Positions 11,625-23,296 of a DNA stretch of 64,000 nt are shown piece after piece. The position numbers were made by a program, and so were the translations under genes. The first letter of the stretch is position 1; every line of letters starts with the position of its first letter. The DNA is from Taxawa tesnikishii (nom. ined.) (lineage: Eukaryota; Ascomycota; Dothideomycetes; Dothideales), in NCBI GenBank assembly GCA_030247885.1, contig JAPDRO010000006.1, positions 1,364,001 to 1,428,000 on the forward strand, given 5' to 3'. The notes under the pieces are model-generated. The model was not told where the DNA came from and did no database searches. It was given only the letters and a program-made list of their open reading frames with translations.

Positions 11625-13197
11625 ATGACCGTAGACTATCACTTGGAAGACGAGATCGAAATCGGTCCACATGCGTCTCCCAGCGGTCAAGACGAGCCCA
11701 AGCTACTCATCTTTCATATAACCGGAAATCCAGGGTTGATAGAGTACTATCGCACTTTTCTCACCTTGCTCTTCGATCAGCTAAGGGATTTGTCCCTTCC
11801 TGCAAGTACTCCTTCACTCATTGCTTCTACCCCTTCTTCCGCTTCGTCTTCCCCACAACATCACGCCGAAAGATAGCTACGCACATTCACGGCACCAGTC
11901 TCGCTGGCTTCAGCGTCGATAGCGGAATCCAGCATGACCCAAACGCTCCGTATGACTTAGAGCACCAGATCAGACATATCGAGCGCGCTCTAGCCGTCGC
12001 CTGCGCTCGTTCTGGAGCGTCTCGGGTGGTGCTGATGGGGCATTCTGTGGGTTCGTATGTCCTTCTTGAGGTCCTCCGACGGCGCAAAGAGCATCTCAGG
12101 ACGCCGGGAGATGGAGGCGATGGTGGTGTCAAGGTCATTGGCGGGATCTGCTTGTTCCCTACCGTTACACACATCGCGAAGAGCCCGAGTGGCAGGAAAT
12201 TTACTGTTCGTTGGAATTCTTTCTTTATCTCCTGTTATTCTTTTTCTTGGTGCACTTCTGCAGACCGTTGATCATAGCCAGTCATGTGGTGCACGTACCT
12301 CGACGTACGTATAGTACAGGCATAAGCTAACAGAACACTCGTTCGGTACAACCACAGGCACTATCCTCAATCCCCTACTTCGCGCTCATCGTGAGTCTCC
12401 TTGCTAAGTTGCTCTTCTTCTGGGTCCTCGCGCTCTGTTCGAGCGTCTTGTCGCGAGGATCACGAGGATGCCACCGCACGCCGCTAGAACCACAGCCGCC
12501 TTCCTCCGCAGTAGACACGGCGTCCGACAAGCACTGTAAGTACTCCCATACTACCACCATCACCCAACCGATATCTCGAACCATAAACCTTACGTTCCCC
12601 CTTCCCACTTGCTGCACCCTTCCGCAGCGACAGCTCGTCTGCGGTTCCTCGCTCACGCAAACACCTCTCCAGTCACCTTGCCAAATTCGAAATGCAAACC
12701 ATAACCTCCGACACCTGGGACGACGAGCTATGGGGAGTGACCACCGATCAGAACCAGTCCGTTGAGAAGACCTCGCTGTACTTTCTGTTCGGGAGAAACG
12801 ACCGCTGGGTTGCCGACGAGACACGCGATGACCTGATCGCCACGCGCGCCGGTGCTTCCGGTGAGAATGGTGACTGGAAACCAAAGATGGAGGTCGATGA
12901 AATGGGATTACCGCATGGATTCTGTATCGGTGAGTACTATCCTTCTCTTTTCTTGCGCTGGAGTCGTGATGACGATGCGGACTCGAAGGAAGGGTCGGTC
13001 CCCGCCCGCCCACCGGGAAGGGAAGAAGAAGAAGAAGAAGAAGGAGGAGGATTCCCGTCCCAGTGAGGACTGCGAGACGTGAATCATGCGGTGCAAAGCG
13101 TATTAAGCTAATCATTTGTTGGTGAACAGCTCATAACAGACCAGTAGCGGAAAAGGTCAAGGGATATGTCGAAGAAATCGTTCGCCGCAACTGGTGA
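11625..13197 (+). CDS. Lipid-droplet-associated hydrolase (LDAH family)
   Basis: Alpha/beta hydrolase of the lipid-droplet-associated hydrolase family, about 337 residues. Proposed exons: 11625..11805, 11877..12205, 12358..12535, 12673..12929, 13130..13197. Visible marks are HITGNPGLIEYYRTFL (oxyanion region), the nucleophile motif LMGHSVGSYV, CLFPTVTHIAKSPSGRK, a hydrophobic segment near LLAKLLFFWVLAL, HLAKFEMQTITSDTWDDELW, the GRNDRWV aspartate loop and the PHGFC histidine. The third exon needs a frame change near 12,440-12,460: either one base is missing, or a 53-bp intron (GTGAGT at 12,391 to ...GAG) is removed. I favour the missing base because the intervening hydrophobic sequence matches the family. 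The second intron uses a weak GTTCGT donor. Confidence 0.83.
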
Positions 13198-13713
13198 ACA
13201 AGAGCATGAGTGTAGAGCAACGTAACAGGGTCATGCCTCCGGTCGTTCTCGTCCCTCCTGCTCGTCGCCGCACTGGTACAGCATGACACCTGCTTCGATC
13301 ACAACCATCACTTCCTATAAAGCCAACGGAGCGTGAGAACCTGGAGAACCTCTAAGGAGAGGGGAGCTAAACCTCCGCGGCGACGCCGTTCTCAAAAGCC
13401 GCTCACCGGACAACAAGCGGGAACAGAAGGACGGCGTCGATAAGTCTCGGGCAGGTAATAGTCATTCTTTCTTCTATACAACATTATCAGATGAATACAC
13501 ACACGCCCATATTCACCAGCAGTTCCATGGAACGATGTCCAACTCATTGGGGAATCTCATAGAAGAACAAAACGACAACGTGACACCCACTCCAAACCCA
13601 TGCTGACCTTACCCCAACCCGCGCCTGGTCGGGGCGATGCTGCTGCATAATATCCGTGCGTTTGCACACATGCAGCTGGCACACCACTGGCATACGCCAC
13701 GCTTGGGCCTAGC
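13198..13713. other. Convergent 3' intergenic region
   Basis: Lies between the 3' ends of the plus-strand hydrolase and the minus-strand lipase. No open frame of interest. Confidence 0.5.
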
Positions 13714-15713
13714 TCACGCATCCGGATCCTCCTCTTTCATATCCGCTCTCAACTGGTCCGACCATTCGCCCGCAGTGGAATCGACAAGCGTCGGACTTTT
13801 CGGTTCGCCAACTCTGTTCTCCTCGTTCCTGACGCTTCTTCCATCGCGATGGACGATGCCATCCACCGGCGGCTGGCCAGTCGCAGCAGCAGCATCGGCA
13901 TGCTTCTCATCGACTTCGACAACGCCCTCGCAGTCCGTCGGCGTTCTGCACGCCTTCCTCGCCTCCTCTGGCGCGGTCTTCCAGATGACTTCTTTGACCT
14001 CTCTCCCGACCTTGTCGATCATGTCCATAGCCCAGATGACATCAAGGTGCTCGTAGCCCTCGATGATCTTCTTGTGCACGACGTTGACGTAGGGTTCCCT
14101 GCCTCTATCGAAGCGTCTCAGGAGCCTCCTGCCGTCGACGAGATCATCCGCGCCACAGACCCACATGGCCAGCTTCGGGAACTGTTCGTCGTACCACGCA
14201 AACCTCCCCTCTCCTCATCGTGGTCGTGATTCGGCAATTCCTTTGGCGCGCCAGCACCCTCGCTGACCAGATCCTCGTCTTTTTCGCCCGCCCCGCCACG
14301 CCGCTCGCTCTGCGTGTGCGCGCCCTCGTAATATCGCCGGATGACCTCGTCTTCCTCCTCGTCCTCCTCGTCCTCCATCCTCCCTTCCTCGCGAGTCGCG
14401 AGGATGCACTTCTGCCGCGCGAAGCACTCCCTGCCCAGCCACCACCGCATGCTCTCGCTGCTGACGTAGACGGGCGAGAACTGGAACATGCGGTCCCGCA
14501 GATCGAGCTCCCATCGCGCATCGCTCCAGTTGAACAGGAAACTGAAGACGCGGTAGCCCATGGCGCCGTAGAACTTCCCGGGCAGGAGCGTGTGCATCCT
14601 CATCATGAAGGGGATGAAGCTGTGGATGCCGAACACGCAGCGGTAAAAGTAGTTTGGCAGGACGCGGATGAATTTGAAGTACGCCTTGCCGATCAACGGA
14701 CCCGCGTAGGCGGCGGGGGCGAGCGCGCAGAACACGCTGATCTTGTCCCCGATATCCGGGCGCTGTTCCTTTGCGAGCGCGACGAACGTCTGCGTGGTGC
14801 CCTGACTGTGCGCCACGAGGGCCAGCTTGGGAAAGCCGGTCTCGGCAAGGACGCGCGAGACGAGGGCGGGCAGGTCCATGACGCCCATCTGTCGAATGTT
14901 CCACGCCCACATGCGTGGGTCGTCGTAGTGAAGGAGCGTGTGTCGCGGTCGGAAGCCGCACCGGTTGTTGCCGAGCCAGACGTCGTAGCCGGATTTGGCG
15001 AGGTAGAAGGCCAGGGAGTCGTCGTCGGTGCAGCAGTATGCGCCCGCGGATTGGAGGAGGCCGTGGATGAGGAGGACAGGGTAGCGTTTGTCGCCGGGCG
15101 CGAAACTGCGGGCTGCTTCGCCGAAGTGAGGGTCAAGGGGATTGGAGTTGAATATGTCGGGGCCGTTGTGCTTGTGTGAGGAAGAGGGTGGGCGGTGGTA
15201 GTTTAATGGGTTGTAGAGGTGCCACAGTTCGATGATGAAGCCGTCTTCGGTTTGTACGTTGAAGACTTCGGCGTCAAGACCCACTCGTCTTGCATAGTAT
15301 CCCACGTCGCATACTAAGGGGTCTGGACCGCCTTCTGTAGGGATGAATCTCTCATTCTCACTGTGACCCTCGCCCCTCTCTACCGCTGGCGTGTTGACTG
15401 TGGATGCAGGCTTCTGCCCGTACCTGTGTGACCTTTTCCAGCTCCTCTCGGCTTCGCGACGCGCCCTCCGCCTGCTCTTCTCCTCATTGTAAAACGGTCG
15501 CCGGGAATCCGGATCGCGGAACAAAAGGCGCATGCGTATGTGCTCGAACATGAGCGGTATGCTGGTGAATGCGGCGCCAAGGACGATGATGAGCAGAAAG
15601 CCGAAGGAGAGAAAGGCGCTTGTGAAGCGGAAGAACCAGCACTGCAACGTGCGCATGGGCGTGGGTGGCCCGTACATGGGTAGTGGGGGAAATAGAGGGT
15701 TCGTTCGCGACAT
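13714..15713 (-). CDS. Membrane-anchored TGL1/YEH-type lipase
   Basis: Probable steryl-ester or acylglycerol hydrolase of the acid-lipase-like alpha/beta family (yeast Tgl1/Yeh1/Yeh2 relatives), expected on lipid droplets or membranes. One membrane segment lies at about residues 27-52 (FLLIIVLGAAFTSIP). The lipase-associated region follows (FIIELWHLYNP), then LLIHGLLQSAGAY, WLGNNRCGF and the nucleophile motif VAHSQGTTQT (AHSQG variant of GxSxG). After an acidic insert come VCGADDLVDG (Asp) and YEHLDVIWAMD (His). A single base is missing in the run of four C (plus strand) at 14,206-14,209, after which the frame resumes at RFAWYDEQFPKLAMW; with it the protein is 666 residues. A 59-bp intron with a weak GTCAGC donor is a less likely alternative. 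Confidence 0.9.
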
Positions 15714-16138
15714 GAGAACCGCCTGGCGCAGGGGCGCTTCTGGTCTTGAGTTCTGTCTGGCCGAGTTCTGCTCGGCGCTGCTTGCCTCGTTCGGTCGCGC
15801 GCCGTGTACGGACCCATCTTTGCTTCTCGCGTGCCTGCTTTGGCTGGCAGGCTATGGCTGGGGTCACGGTCGTCGAGGACGTCTTTCAGCCTGTTGAGCT
15901 TTACCGCTTCATGTATGGGTACGGCAGGCAAGCGTCCTCCATTGGCGGTTTCTATGACTGGATCTTGCGGTGTGATGAACTTTGCCTCGACGGCCTGTGT
16001 GGAACCGGTCCTGTCATTCTCCTGGTCGACGGTATACTGGGCCAAGCGCTCTGCTTGATGCGCGTACTCGATGGCCGGAGCAGTCTTGGATCGGCTCTTG
16101 GACTCTGTCTTGCGTGTCATGAAGGATACATCGGGCAT
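15380..16138 (-). CDS. Unrecognised open frame upstream of the lipase
   Basis: A 252-codon frame beginning at an ATG (16138) and overlapping the lipase start in another frame. The first 110 or so residues are charged and protein-like (ERLAQYTVDQEND, KLNRLKDVLDDRD); the rest is Arg/Pro/Cys-rich and looks like the shadow of the lipase. I recognise no domain. It may be a small independent gene ending in an unseen splice, or chance in the lipase leader. Confidence 0.2.
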   Translation of the reverse strand: MPDVSFMTRKTESKSRSKTAPAIEYAHQAERLAQYTVDQENDRTGSTQAVEAKFITPQDPVIETANGGRLPAVPIHEAVKLNRLKDVLDDRDPSHSLPAKAGTREAKMGPYTARDRTRQAAPSRTRPDRTQDQKRPCARRFSCRERTLYFPHYPCTGHPRPCARCSAGSSASQAPFSPSAFCSSSSLAPHSPAYRSCSSTYACAFCSAIRIPGDRFTMRRRAGGGRVAKPRGAGKGHTGTGRSLHPQSTRQR

Positions 16139-16300
16139 GTTCGCGACGCTGTCAAGCCTGCTATATGGCTACCGAAACGCTACGGGTGCGGTGCATTGGC
16201 GACTCGAGTGGTTGCTGAAGTGTTTCGCGCGGCGGGGTTTGTTGGGATATGCATATGCATAAGCGGGAGAGATGCAGGAGAAGAAAAGTTGCGGACGGAC

Positions 16301-16359
16301 AGGAGAGGAAAGGATAGGACAGGATAGGAATAGAACAGGACAGGATAGGACAGGATAGG
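16301..16359. repeat. Short tandem array AGGATAGGAC
   Basis: Imperfect repetition of AGGATAGGAC/AGGACAGGAT units in the leader region between the lipase and PEX6. Confidence 0.75.
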
Positions 16360-16773
16360 CGACTTGGCGCGTGTACGGCAGGATATACACAGACTCGAGA
16401 TTGCGTGTTGGCGGTTGTTGATCAACAAGGACAAACGACGACCGACACCAGACGCTCCCGCCCGTTAATCTGCTCCACAACGCGGTGAAATGTATGACGT
16501 CTTTTCCTTCGAAGGGGTTTCGCCAAGAGCCTTCAGTTGGGCGGCAAAGGAGACGGCGTGCTCGTGCTCGTTCGCTTCGGATACAGACCAGACGGTGCTG
16601 CAGCGAGACGACGCCGTTGTGAAAGAGCATGTTGATACCTTAGGGTTGTTGCTGCATCTCATCAACAAACATTGGTACTACTTGTACACTACGTTACCGA
16701 GATATGCTCGCGGCAGGGTTCGTTTAGTTTTGATAGTTTGTTGCAGAGCCGCACCGGCAACCGCCGTCCGCCG

Positions 16774-16812
16774 CACCTGCCACCTGCCACCTGCCACCTG
16801 CCACCTGCCCCT
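16774..16812. repeat. Short tandem array CACCTGC
   Basis: About five head-to-tail copies of CACCTGC upstream of PEX6. Confidence 0.8.
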
Positions 16813-17030
16813 CCGCTCCATCTCCGCACGCACTGTCAAACCCCTACGCTTACACATGCTCTGTCCTCGGTATATACTCGGTACCTGTAGCTACACCTGC
16901 CTGTCTAGCCGCGAGGTAAGGCGGAACAAAGGACGCTGTATGGATCCACACCCGACCATCTTTGGTTCTTTTCGAGTACGGTATACGCGAGTCTCTGCTT
17001 CCTGCTGTTGTCTCCTGTTCCGGTTCTTGG

Positions 17031-17063
17031 TCTTGTTCCTGTTCCTGTTCCTGTTCCTGTTCC
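17031..17063. repeat. Short tandem array TTCCTG
   Basis: About five copies of GTTCCT about 100 bp before the PEX6 start; TTTGC repeats follow. Pyrimidine-rich tracts are common in fungal promoters. Confidence 0.75.
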
Positions 17064-17166
17064 GCTCTGCTGCGGCTTGCTTTGCTTTGCTGCGCTTTGC
17101 GGTCGAAACTAACCTCGGCATCGGCAACTGCAGTCCAGTTACACGACGCCAGTCACTTCCACGCTC

Positions 17167-20100
17167 ATGTCAGCCAGCATAGCAGCTGCTGTTTCTCCAA
17201 CACAACCTGTTTCAAGCTCCCCGACGAAACATGGCCTACAACGACCCAGCTCCGGGAACACTAAAAGAAAAAGGAGGAGAAGACCCGACAAGCCTGCAAT
17301 ATCCGCCCGTCTGCATCTGGATGACAAGCTCAAGGGAGACATTGCACACATTTCATCCGACCTCGCCGATGACCTGTTTCCTGCTTCCAAAGGGGCGCCA
17401 GAGGATACCATACTCCACGTCGCCGTCAGCCAATGGACTCCGCCTCCTGCAACCTCCTTCACAGCCGCCCAATGGACTATCCTACCATGCAAGCGCGCAG
17501 GAGCCGGCTCTGCAGACCTCCCACATTCTTCCCTACGAATACCTACTACCTCTATCGGCATCCAGAGCCTTATCCAAGTATTACCATCCCTCGCTGCTAG
17601 CCGCGGAGGCAGGCCAGTCGCCCAGATTGACATCCGAGTCGCCGACGTGGAACCCCTTCCCTTGGAGACTGTATACATCTCACTGGATGGAGAAGCTCTG
17701 CAGAAACATGGTGAAGGTCAGAAGAAGTATGGAGGTGGCTTCAAAGCCAACGGTCGTCACATCGGAAAGAACCCAAGGGACAAGTCGGGTCAGGACGGCA
17801 GCCCCAAACCGCTCCCTGCACGCACCGAGCAGGAAATTATACAGATCGTCAGAGAATCTTTCAAGAACCTATCTATTGTACACTCGGGTGATGTCGTACC
17901 CCTGCCATTACCTGCCCATCCCGTAACCCATCTCTCCGCTCCGTCCGCCACCATCACTACTTGCGAACCGGTCTCTCAGGGCTCGATCAATGCTAGTACT
18001 AGGATTGTGCTGGTCATAAAGTCCGGCCACCAGGAACATCGAGCCAGATCATTCCCAACCGTCAACCAATCCGTCGACTCGCTGGCGGAGCTAGATGAGG
18101 AGACTTCCAACGAGGCGTTCTTTACTGCAGCCGAGGACGGACTACTAGGTTCTTCTCCCCGGATGAAGACGGACTTGACTCTGATACACTAGACTCGGAA
18201 GCATCTGATGCGGAAGACGCCAGCCTGTCTGACGATTCTGATGACATGATCACTCTAAGCTCTCCAGGACTGGGTTCGCAGGCCACAGGCATCATGTCGT
18301 CTTTGACTGCAGCAACGCCCCGTCTCGGCCAAACCAATGGGATCAACACGCCGGGCTCCGTGTATTCTACCATGACATCTAACACCATCCGTGGCGGTCA
18401 AGGCGGTCGCAGCAAGGTCTTTCAAGTTCAAGGTCTGCTTCAGCGCATTTCCGAGGATCTTATCCACCCAAAGCCAGCCGGCGATGACGACGACGAGGCA
18501 AGAGTGTACGTGGACACGAGTGCTCTGGTCAAGCTGGGGTGCTTTTCGGGAGACTGGGTCAAATTGCAAACCTCGGAGCGTCCGTCAAGCAACGCCCTTG
18601 CTAGCCTAGGAATCGGCATGTTTGGGGATCAAGGACAGGAAGATGGCGACTACCGTCCGGCCAAGATCTTTGGATTGCCGGAGAACATGTCCACCCGGCA
18701 AGCCAAATACCCATTGAACAGCAAGAGCGGAGGTCGTCGGGACAGTATCTCGTCGGTGCAGGCCATCGCAACCGCTCCAGCTCTGCTGCACCTTTCCCCA
18801 TCTTACTTGCCAACATGGGCGATCCTAGCCACATCCGCGTATCACCACTCAACAAGCCATTCACTGTGGCTAATCGGCTCGTTGCGCCGAAGTCTCGCAT
18901 TACTCCGAATTCGAGCCCTCCACCTGCAAAGGAAGTCACCGTACTCAGACTGTCAACGCCTCTTTCCGCAGAACGCGCTCTGCAGCCGAGTCTGTTTGCC
19001 GGTCTGAGAGAATATTTCGAGCAGAAACAGAGAATCGTCAAGTCGGGTGACTTACTGGCCATTTCCATTGATGAAGCCCTTGGACGTGCTATCTTTGAAG
19101 GAGGACCTGCCGACGAGGACGCCGGTAACAGTGATCTTCTGTCACACCTAGGAGTACTTGATGCAGAGGTTTCTCAACAAAAGCAGACTACAAGTACGGG
19201 CGTTGCGTGGTTCCAGATTGGCGACGTGACACCGGCATCGAAAGACGACCATGAAGCCAACGACCCATCTGATACGGACGTCTGGGGAGGCATCGTAACC
19301 ATCGACACTACCAGGACGCGCATGGGCCAGTCTGGGATCGGACACAGGAAGCTACCCTCGACCATGGACAATGTCTGGGAATATTACTACGGCATCCGAA
19401 AACCGCCACCAAGCGCAACTGCCTCCAAAACAGCCCTTGCCGCTCCACCAAAGCCATATGTCTCACAGCTACAGCGACGGCTGCGCGAACTCATTCTGGC
19501 CTCCACAAGTCCTCGAGCAATTCACCTTGGCCTTCCTCCTCTGGCAATTCTCTTGACCTCAACGCAACGCAACATCGGTAAAGCTTACACTGTCTCACGC
19601 GCTTGCTCCGACCTCGGTGTCCACTGTTTCCCAATCGATTCGTATGATATCGTATCCGAAGGCGCGTCAGGCGGCGGTGATGTCAAAACCGAGGGATTCC
19701 TCAAAGTACGGGCCGAGCGTGCACTGAGCTGCGGGTCACAGTACACGACCGTTCTGGTTCGACACCTCGAAGCACTAAACTCTGACCGCATGGCCACCGC
19801 TCTCAAAGAAATTCTGGCCGACTCCCGTATCCTGATCGCCACCACGACAGAAGTCGACAAAATCCCTGATAGCATCCGCGCTCTCTTCACCCACGAGCTG
19901 GAGATGTCTGCTCCTGACGAGGCGGAACGTGAAGGGATTCTCCACTCCGTGCTCTCCGACTCCACCGTTCCACTCTCTCCCTCCGTCGACCTCTCCTCCG
20001 TGGCCGTCAAAACCGCCGCTCTGGTCGCAGGTGACTTGATTGACGTCGTCGACCGGGCCATCCTCTCGAGGATGTCGCGCCTCGAATCCCTTGCTTCCTC

Positions 20101-21783
20101 CGCCTCCACTGCCACCGGCTCACCCATCACAGTCCGAGACATCCAGCTGTCCGGCGGCGACGCCGCAACCTGTCTCGTTCCTCCTGACTTCGACAAAGCA
20201 GTCGACGATGCTCGGAAAAACTTCGCAGACTCGATCGGCGCGCCCAAAATCCCCAACGTGCAATGGAGCGACGTGGGCGGGCTGTCGAACGTCAAGGAGG
20301 CCGTGGTCGAGACGATTCAACTGCCGCTTTCGCGCCCCGAACTCTTCGCCAAAGGTCTGAAGAAGCGGTCCGGAATCTTGTTCTACGGACCTCCAGGAAC
20401 GGGAAAGACGCTGTTGGCGAAAGCCATTGCGACCGAGTTCTCGTTGAACTTCTTCTCGGTCAAAGGGCCGGAGTTGCTGAATATGTATATTGGTGAGAGT
20501 GAAGCGAACGTGCGGCGCGTGTTCCAACGGGCGCGCGATGCTAGGCCGTGTTGTGTCTTTTTCGACGAGTTGGACAGTGTAGCCCCCAAGAGAGGGAACC
20601 AAGGCGACTCGGGTGGTGTCATGGATCGCATTGTTAGTCAGCTGCTCGCGGAACTCGACGGCATGAGCGAAGGGGTGGAGACGAATCCGGCGGCGGCGGA
20701 GGCGGTGTGTTCGTCATCGGAGCGACCAACCGGCCGGATCTGCTGGACCAGGCGCTGCTGAGACCGGGACGGTTCGACAAGATGCTCTATCTTGGCGTCA
20801 GTGATACGCATGAGAAGCAGATGAAGATTCTGGAAGCGCTGACGAGGAAGTATGTTCCCCCTCCCCTGTCCCTCAACTCCCAACCGCTTCTGTTGTGGGT
20901 TCCGAGCGTGAACTAACGACTCCATAACAGATTCGCCTTAGCCCCGGATTTGAGTCTGAGAGAGGTGGCCGACACGCTTCCCTTCACCTACACCGGTGCG
21001 GATCTCTACGCTCTCTGCTCCGACGCCATGCTCAAAGCCATCACGCGCAGCGCTCGCGCCGTGGACGCGCGCGTCGCCGCGCTCAGTGCTGAACGCGCTG
21101 CTGCCGTACCACCCCGACCAGCCATCACCATCGCGCAATTCTTCGATCATTATGCGACCGAGGAGGACATGAGGGTCGTGGTCACGCAGGACGACTTCAT
21201 CGACGCAAAGGCTGAGTTGGTACCGAGCATCAGCGCGGACGAGTTGCATCACTACGAACGCGTCAGACGACAGTTTGAAGGCTCGAAGGAGAAGAAAGGG
21301 CCAGAGGATGGAGGCGAGTCGCGTGGTGCCGCGACACCGACGGATGCATCCGTGAAACCGAATGGAAGACCACCGCTCAAGGGACAGTTGAAGGATAGCG
21401 AGATGACGGTGCCGCAGAGTAGGATTGCGGACGCGTTGAAGGATGATGAGTTCGCGGATGTCGGTGTCGTCAGGAGCAAAGGCAAGGGCAAGGGCATGGC
21501 GAGGCGCGTGGAAGAGGATCGGGAAACCGATCGTGAATTGGGAGGGGAGAGGGTCAGGTTCAATGGCATAGGGGATGACGAGGACGATTTCATCATAAGA
21601 ACGGATCATTTGAGCTTGAATGGTGTTGCGGGCACGGAGAAGAGTATGGTCAAGGGGAAGGGGAAGGGGAAGGGAAAGGGAAAGGGAAAAGGAAAGGCGG
21701 CGACGACGAATGGTGATGGAAAGTCCAATAGTGTGAGCGCATTTGGGGATGCGGCAGGTGATGATGAGGAGATGTATAATTAG
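17167..21783 (+). CDS. PEX6: Peroxisomal biogenesis AAA+ ATPase PEX6
   Basis: PEX6 pairs with PEX1 in the hexamer that extracts ubiquitinated PEX5 from the peroxisome membrane. Exons are 17167..20849 and 20931..21783; the 81-bp intron has a perfect CTAAC branch site. About 1,512 residues. The start is followed by the family-typical basic patch ([17 protein letters not shown]). The D1 ATPase domain is degenerate ([18 protein letters not shown]). D2 is canonical: [20 protein letters not shown], Walker A GPPGTGKT, Walker B VFFDELDS, and [20 protein letters not shown] as second region of homology. A lysine/glycine repeat (GKGKGK) sits near the C-terminus. Three single-base losses break the frame: at GG 18,148-18,149, CCCC 18,796-18,799 and within the GGC-rich run at about 20,688-20,708. 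Each is followed by perfect resumption of the family sequence. Confidence 0.97.
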
Positions 21784-23296
21784 GCCAGGGTAGAGAGTTT
21801 GTGAAAAGTGTCGTACGTCTTGAGATTTGCTAAGACGAGGTGTTGCGACTACTGTTTTGATACGGACATCGCTAGTATTGAACCTCAGCGACGGCAACTC
21901 CAGCAACGCCTGATCAGGCTCGCCTCGGCGAATCCTGAAGATACGTCGCGATTCACCTTGAAAACACCAAATCTCCGCCGCTCCGTTGTATACAATCTAC
22001 AAATATCTGCTTCTATACTGCTTCGCTTTGTAGTAAGATGGCTGCCTCGAGTAGACCAATACCTATCAGCTTTCTTTCGCGTCAAAGACGTGAGATGAGG
22101 GTGTTGTATCATATGCAAACCCTGCTCCCCCGGCGGCATGCCTGGGACTTTGGCGCCTCCGGATACATGTAGCTCCTCAACGACGTAGCCTGACAAGTGC
22201 ACGCGCTCGAACAACCTGGCTGCAGGCTTGGCCGGTCACCACCGCACTCCGTTCCAATGAGCCGTCGGACGAGTGTTGGTGGCGCAGACGATACGTTGTC
22301 GTCAAGGTACCTCGGAGCGCCCCTTCGTGACAAAATGCAGGGCCCCAGGGTGCATGTACGTTGCCTGCCAAGGACAAGGCAGGATAGTGTTGAGCAACGA
22401 ACATGCCGCTTGCTGTGTGTGGCAGATGCCTTGTAGTTTCAAAACCCCGGGGAGCACTCGGACGCCGTGGTGAGTTCTGCAGTGGTAATCTGTAAGCCGG
22501 CTTGTCAGGCAGCTGCGGTACAAGTGCGTTGTGCACCGCTAACTACCCTGTATGAATATATGTCCTGATCCCTCGATCCCGAAGATGGCATTGAGTGGGA
22601 GGCCTAACGGTGAGGGCTAGTGGAGCTAAGCATGTCTGAATTCGTTGGCCGCAGCATCATAGGGAGGAGGGTTGGAATCCTTCGGTGTTGTGCTTGTACC
22701 CTTGGCTACAGGCCTGTATGCAGGCGTCCGACGCATCTACAATTATCGTCAAATCTACATTCGAGAGCCTTCAATCTTCGAATGAAGCTTTTCGAAGCTA
22801 ACAACGACCACAGCCTCCGTGCATTTACTATGATTTGGAGTTTACACAGTCGGACAACCCTCCCGGAATGGGTCAAGCCTGGGTTTTTTGACACTTCACT
22901 GCAATGCAAGTTCAGGGAACGGGTCTTGGTGATATCCCAGTGACACAGGTACCTCATAAGGATTGGGCTGACAGGATGAGGAGAATATTGCAGTAGGACC
23001 CGAGCTATTGAAAGTAACGAAGCTATTCAGCTGAACCCAGATAGCGCCGCTACGAGAATCAGCTCCAAGGATGTTAGAACTTGGCACCAATCTTCGGCTT
23101 GTTGCAACACAAGTCACCCTCCCGCAAGGATTGTATTGCATGACAGAAACGTAGGTTGTGCCAGACCCTCTATAGGAATGGCGAAACACTACTCGGTGGT
23201 ACGAAGCACGGTCCAGAATAGCTCTCACTATAAAGGACTGCCTGCTTGCTGCAAGAGTTTGCATTACAGAACTCTCAGCCGGCCGGTTTCTGCAAG
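21784..23296. other. Intergenic region, 1.5 kb, no gene seen
   Basis: Scattered short frames without domains. The right end should hold the GMC oxidoreductase promoter, including a TATA box at 23,229-23,234. Confidence 0.5.
23229..23234 (+). promoter_or_regulatory. TATA box of the GMC oxidoreductase
   Basis: TATAAA in the context CACTATAAAGG, 63 bp upstream of the ATG at 23,297, a plausible core-promoter position. Confidence 0.45.

Larger units (their letters stand above)
15714..17166. other. Divergent promoter region with short tandem repeats
   Basis: Lies between the divergently transcribed lipase (-) and PEX6 (+). It contains three short arrays: AGGATAGGAC-type at about 16,301-16,359, CACCTGC-type at 16,774-16,812 and TTCCTG-type at about 17,031-17,063. 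A minus-strand open frame at its left edge is listed separately. Confidence 0.6.

Noticed and set aside
14220-15179. A 319-codon plus-strand frame opposite the lipase gene
   Set aside because: It is the antisense shadow of the lipase, whose minus-strand frame contains the complete catalytic motifs; GC-rich codons keep the opposite frame open.
19585-20295. A 236-codon minus-strand frame inside PEX6
   Set aside because: Shadow of the PEX6 coding region; no motif, and the plus strand is clearly the PEX6 D1/D2 region.
20938-21906. A 322-codon minus-strand frame over the PEX6 3' end
   Set aside because: Opposite the last PEX6 exon; its composition reflects the lysine/glycine repeat read backwards.
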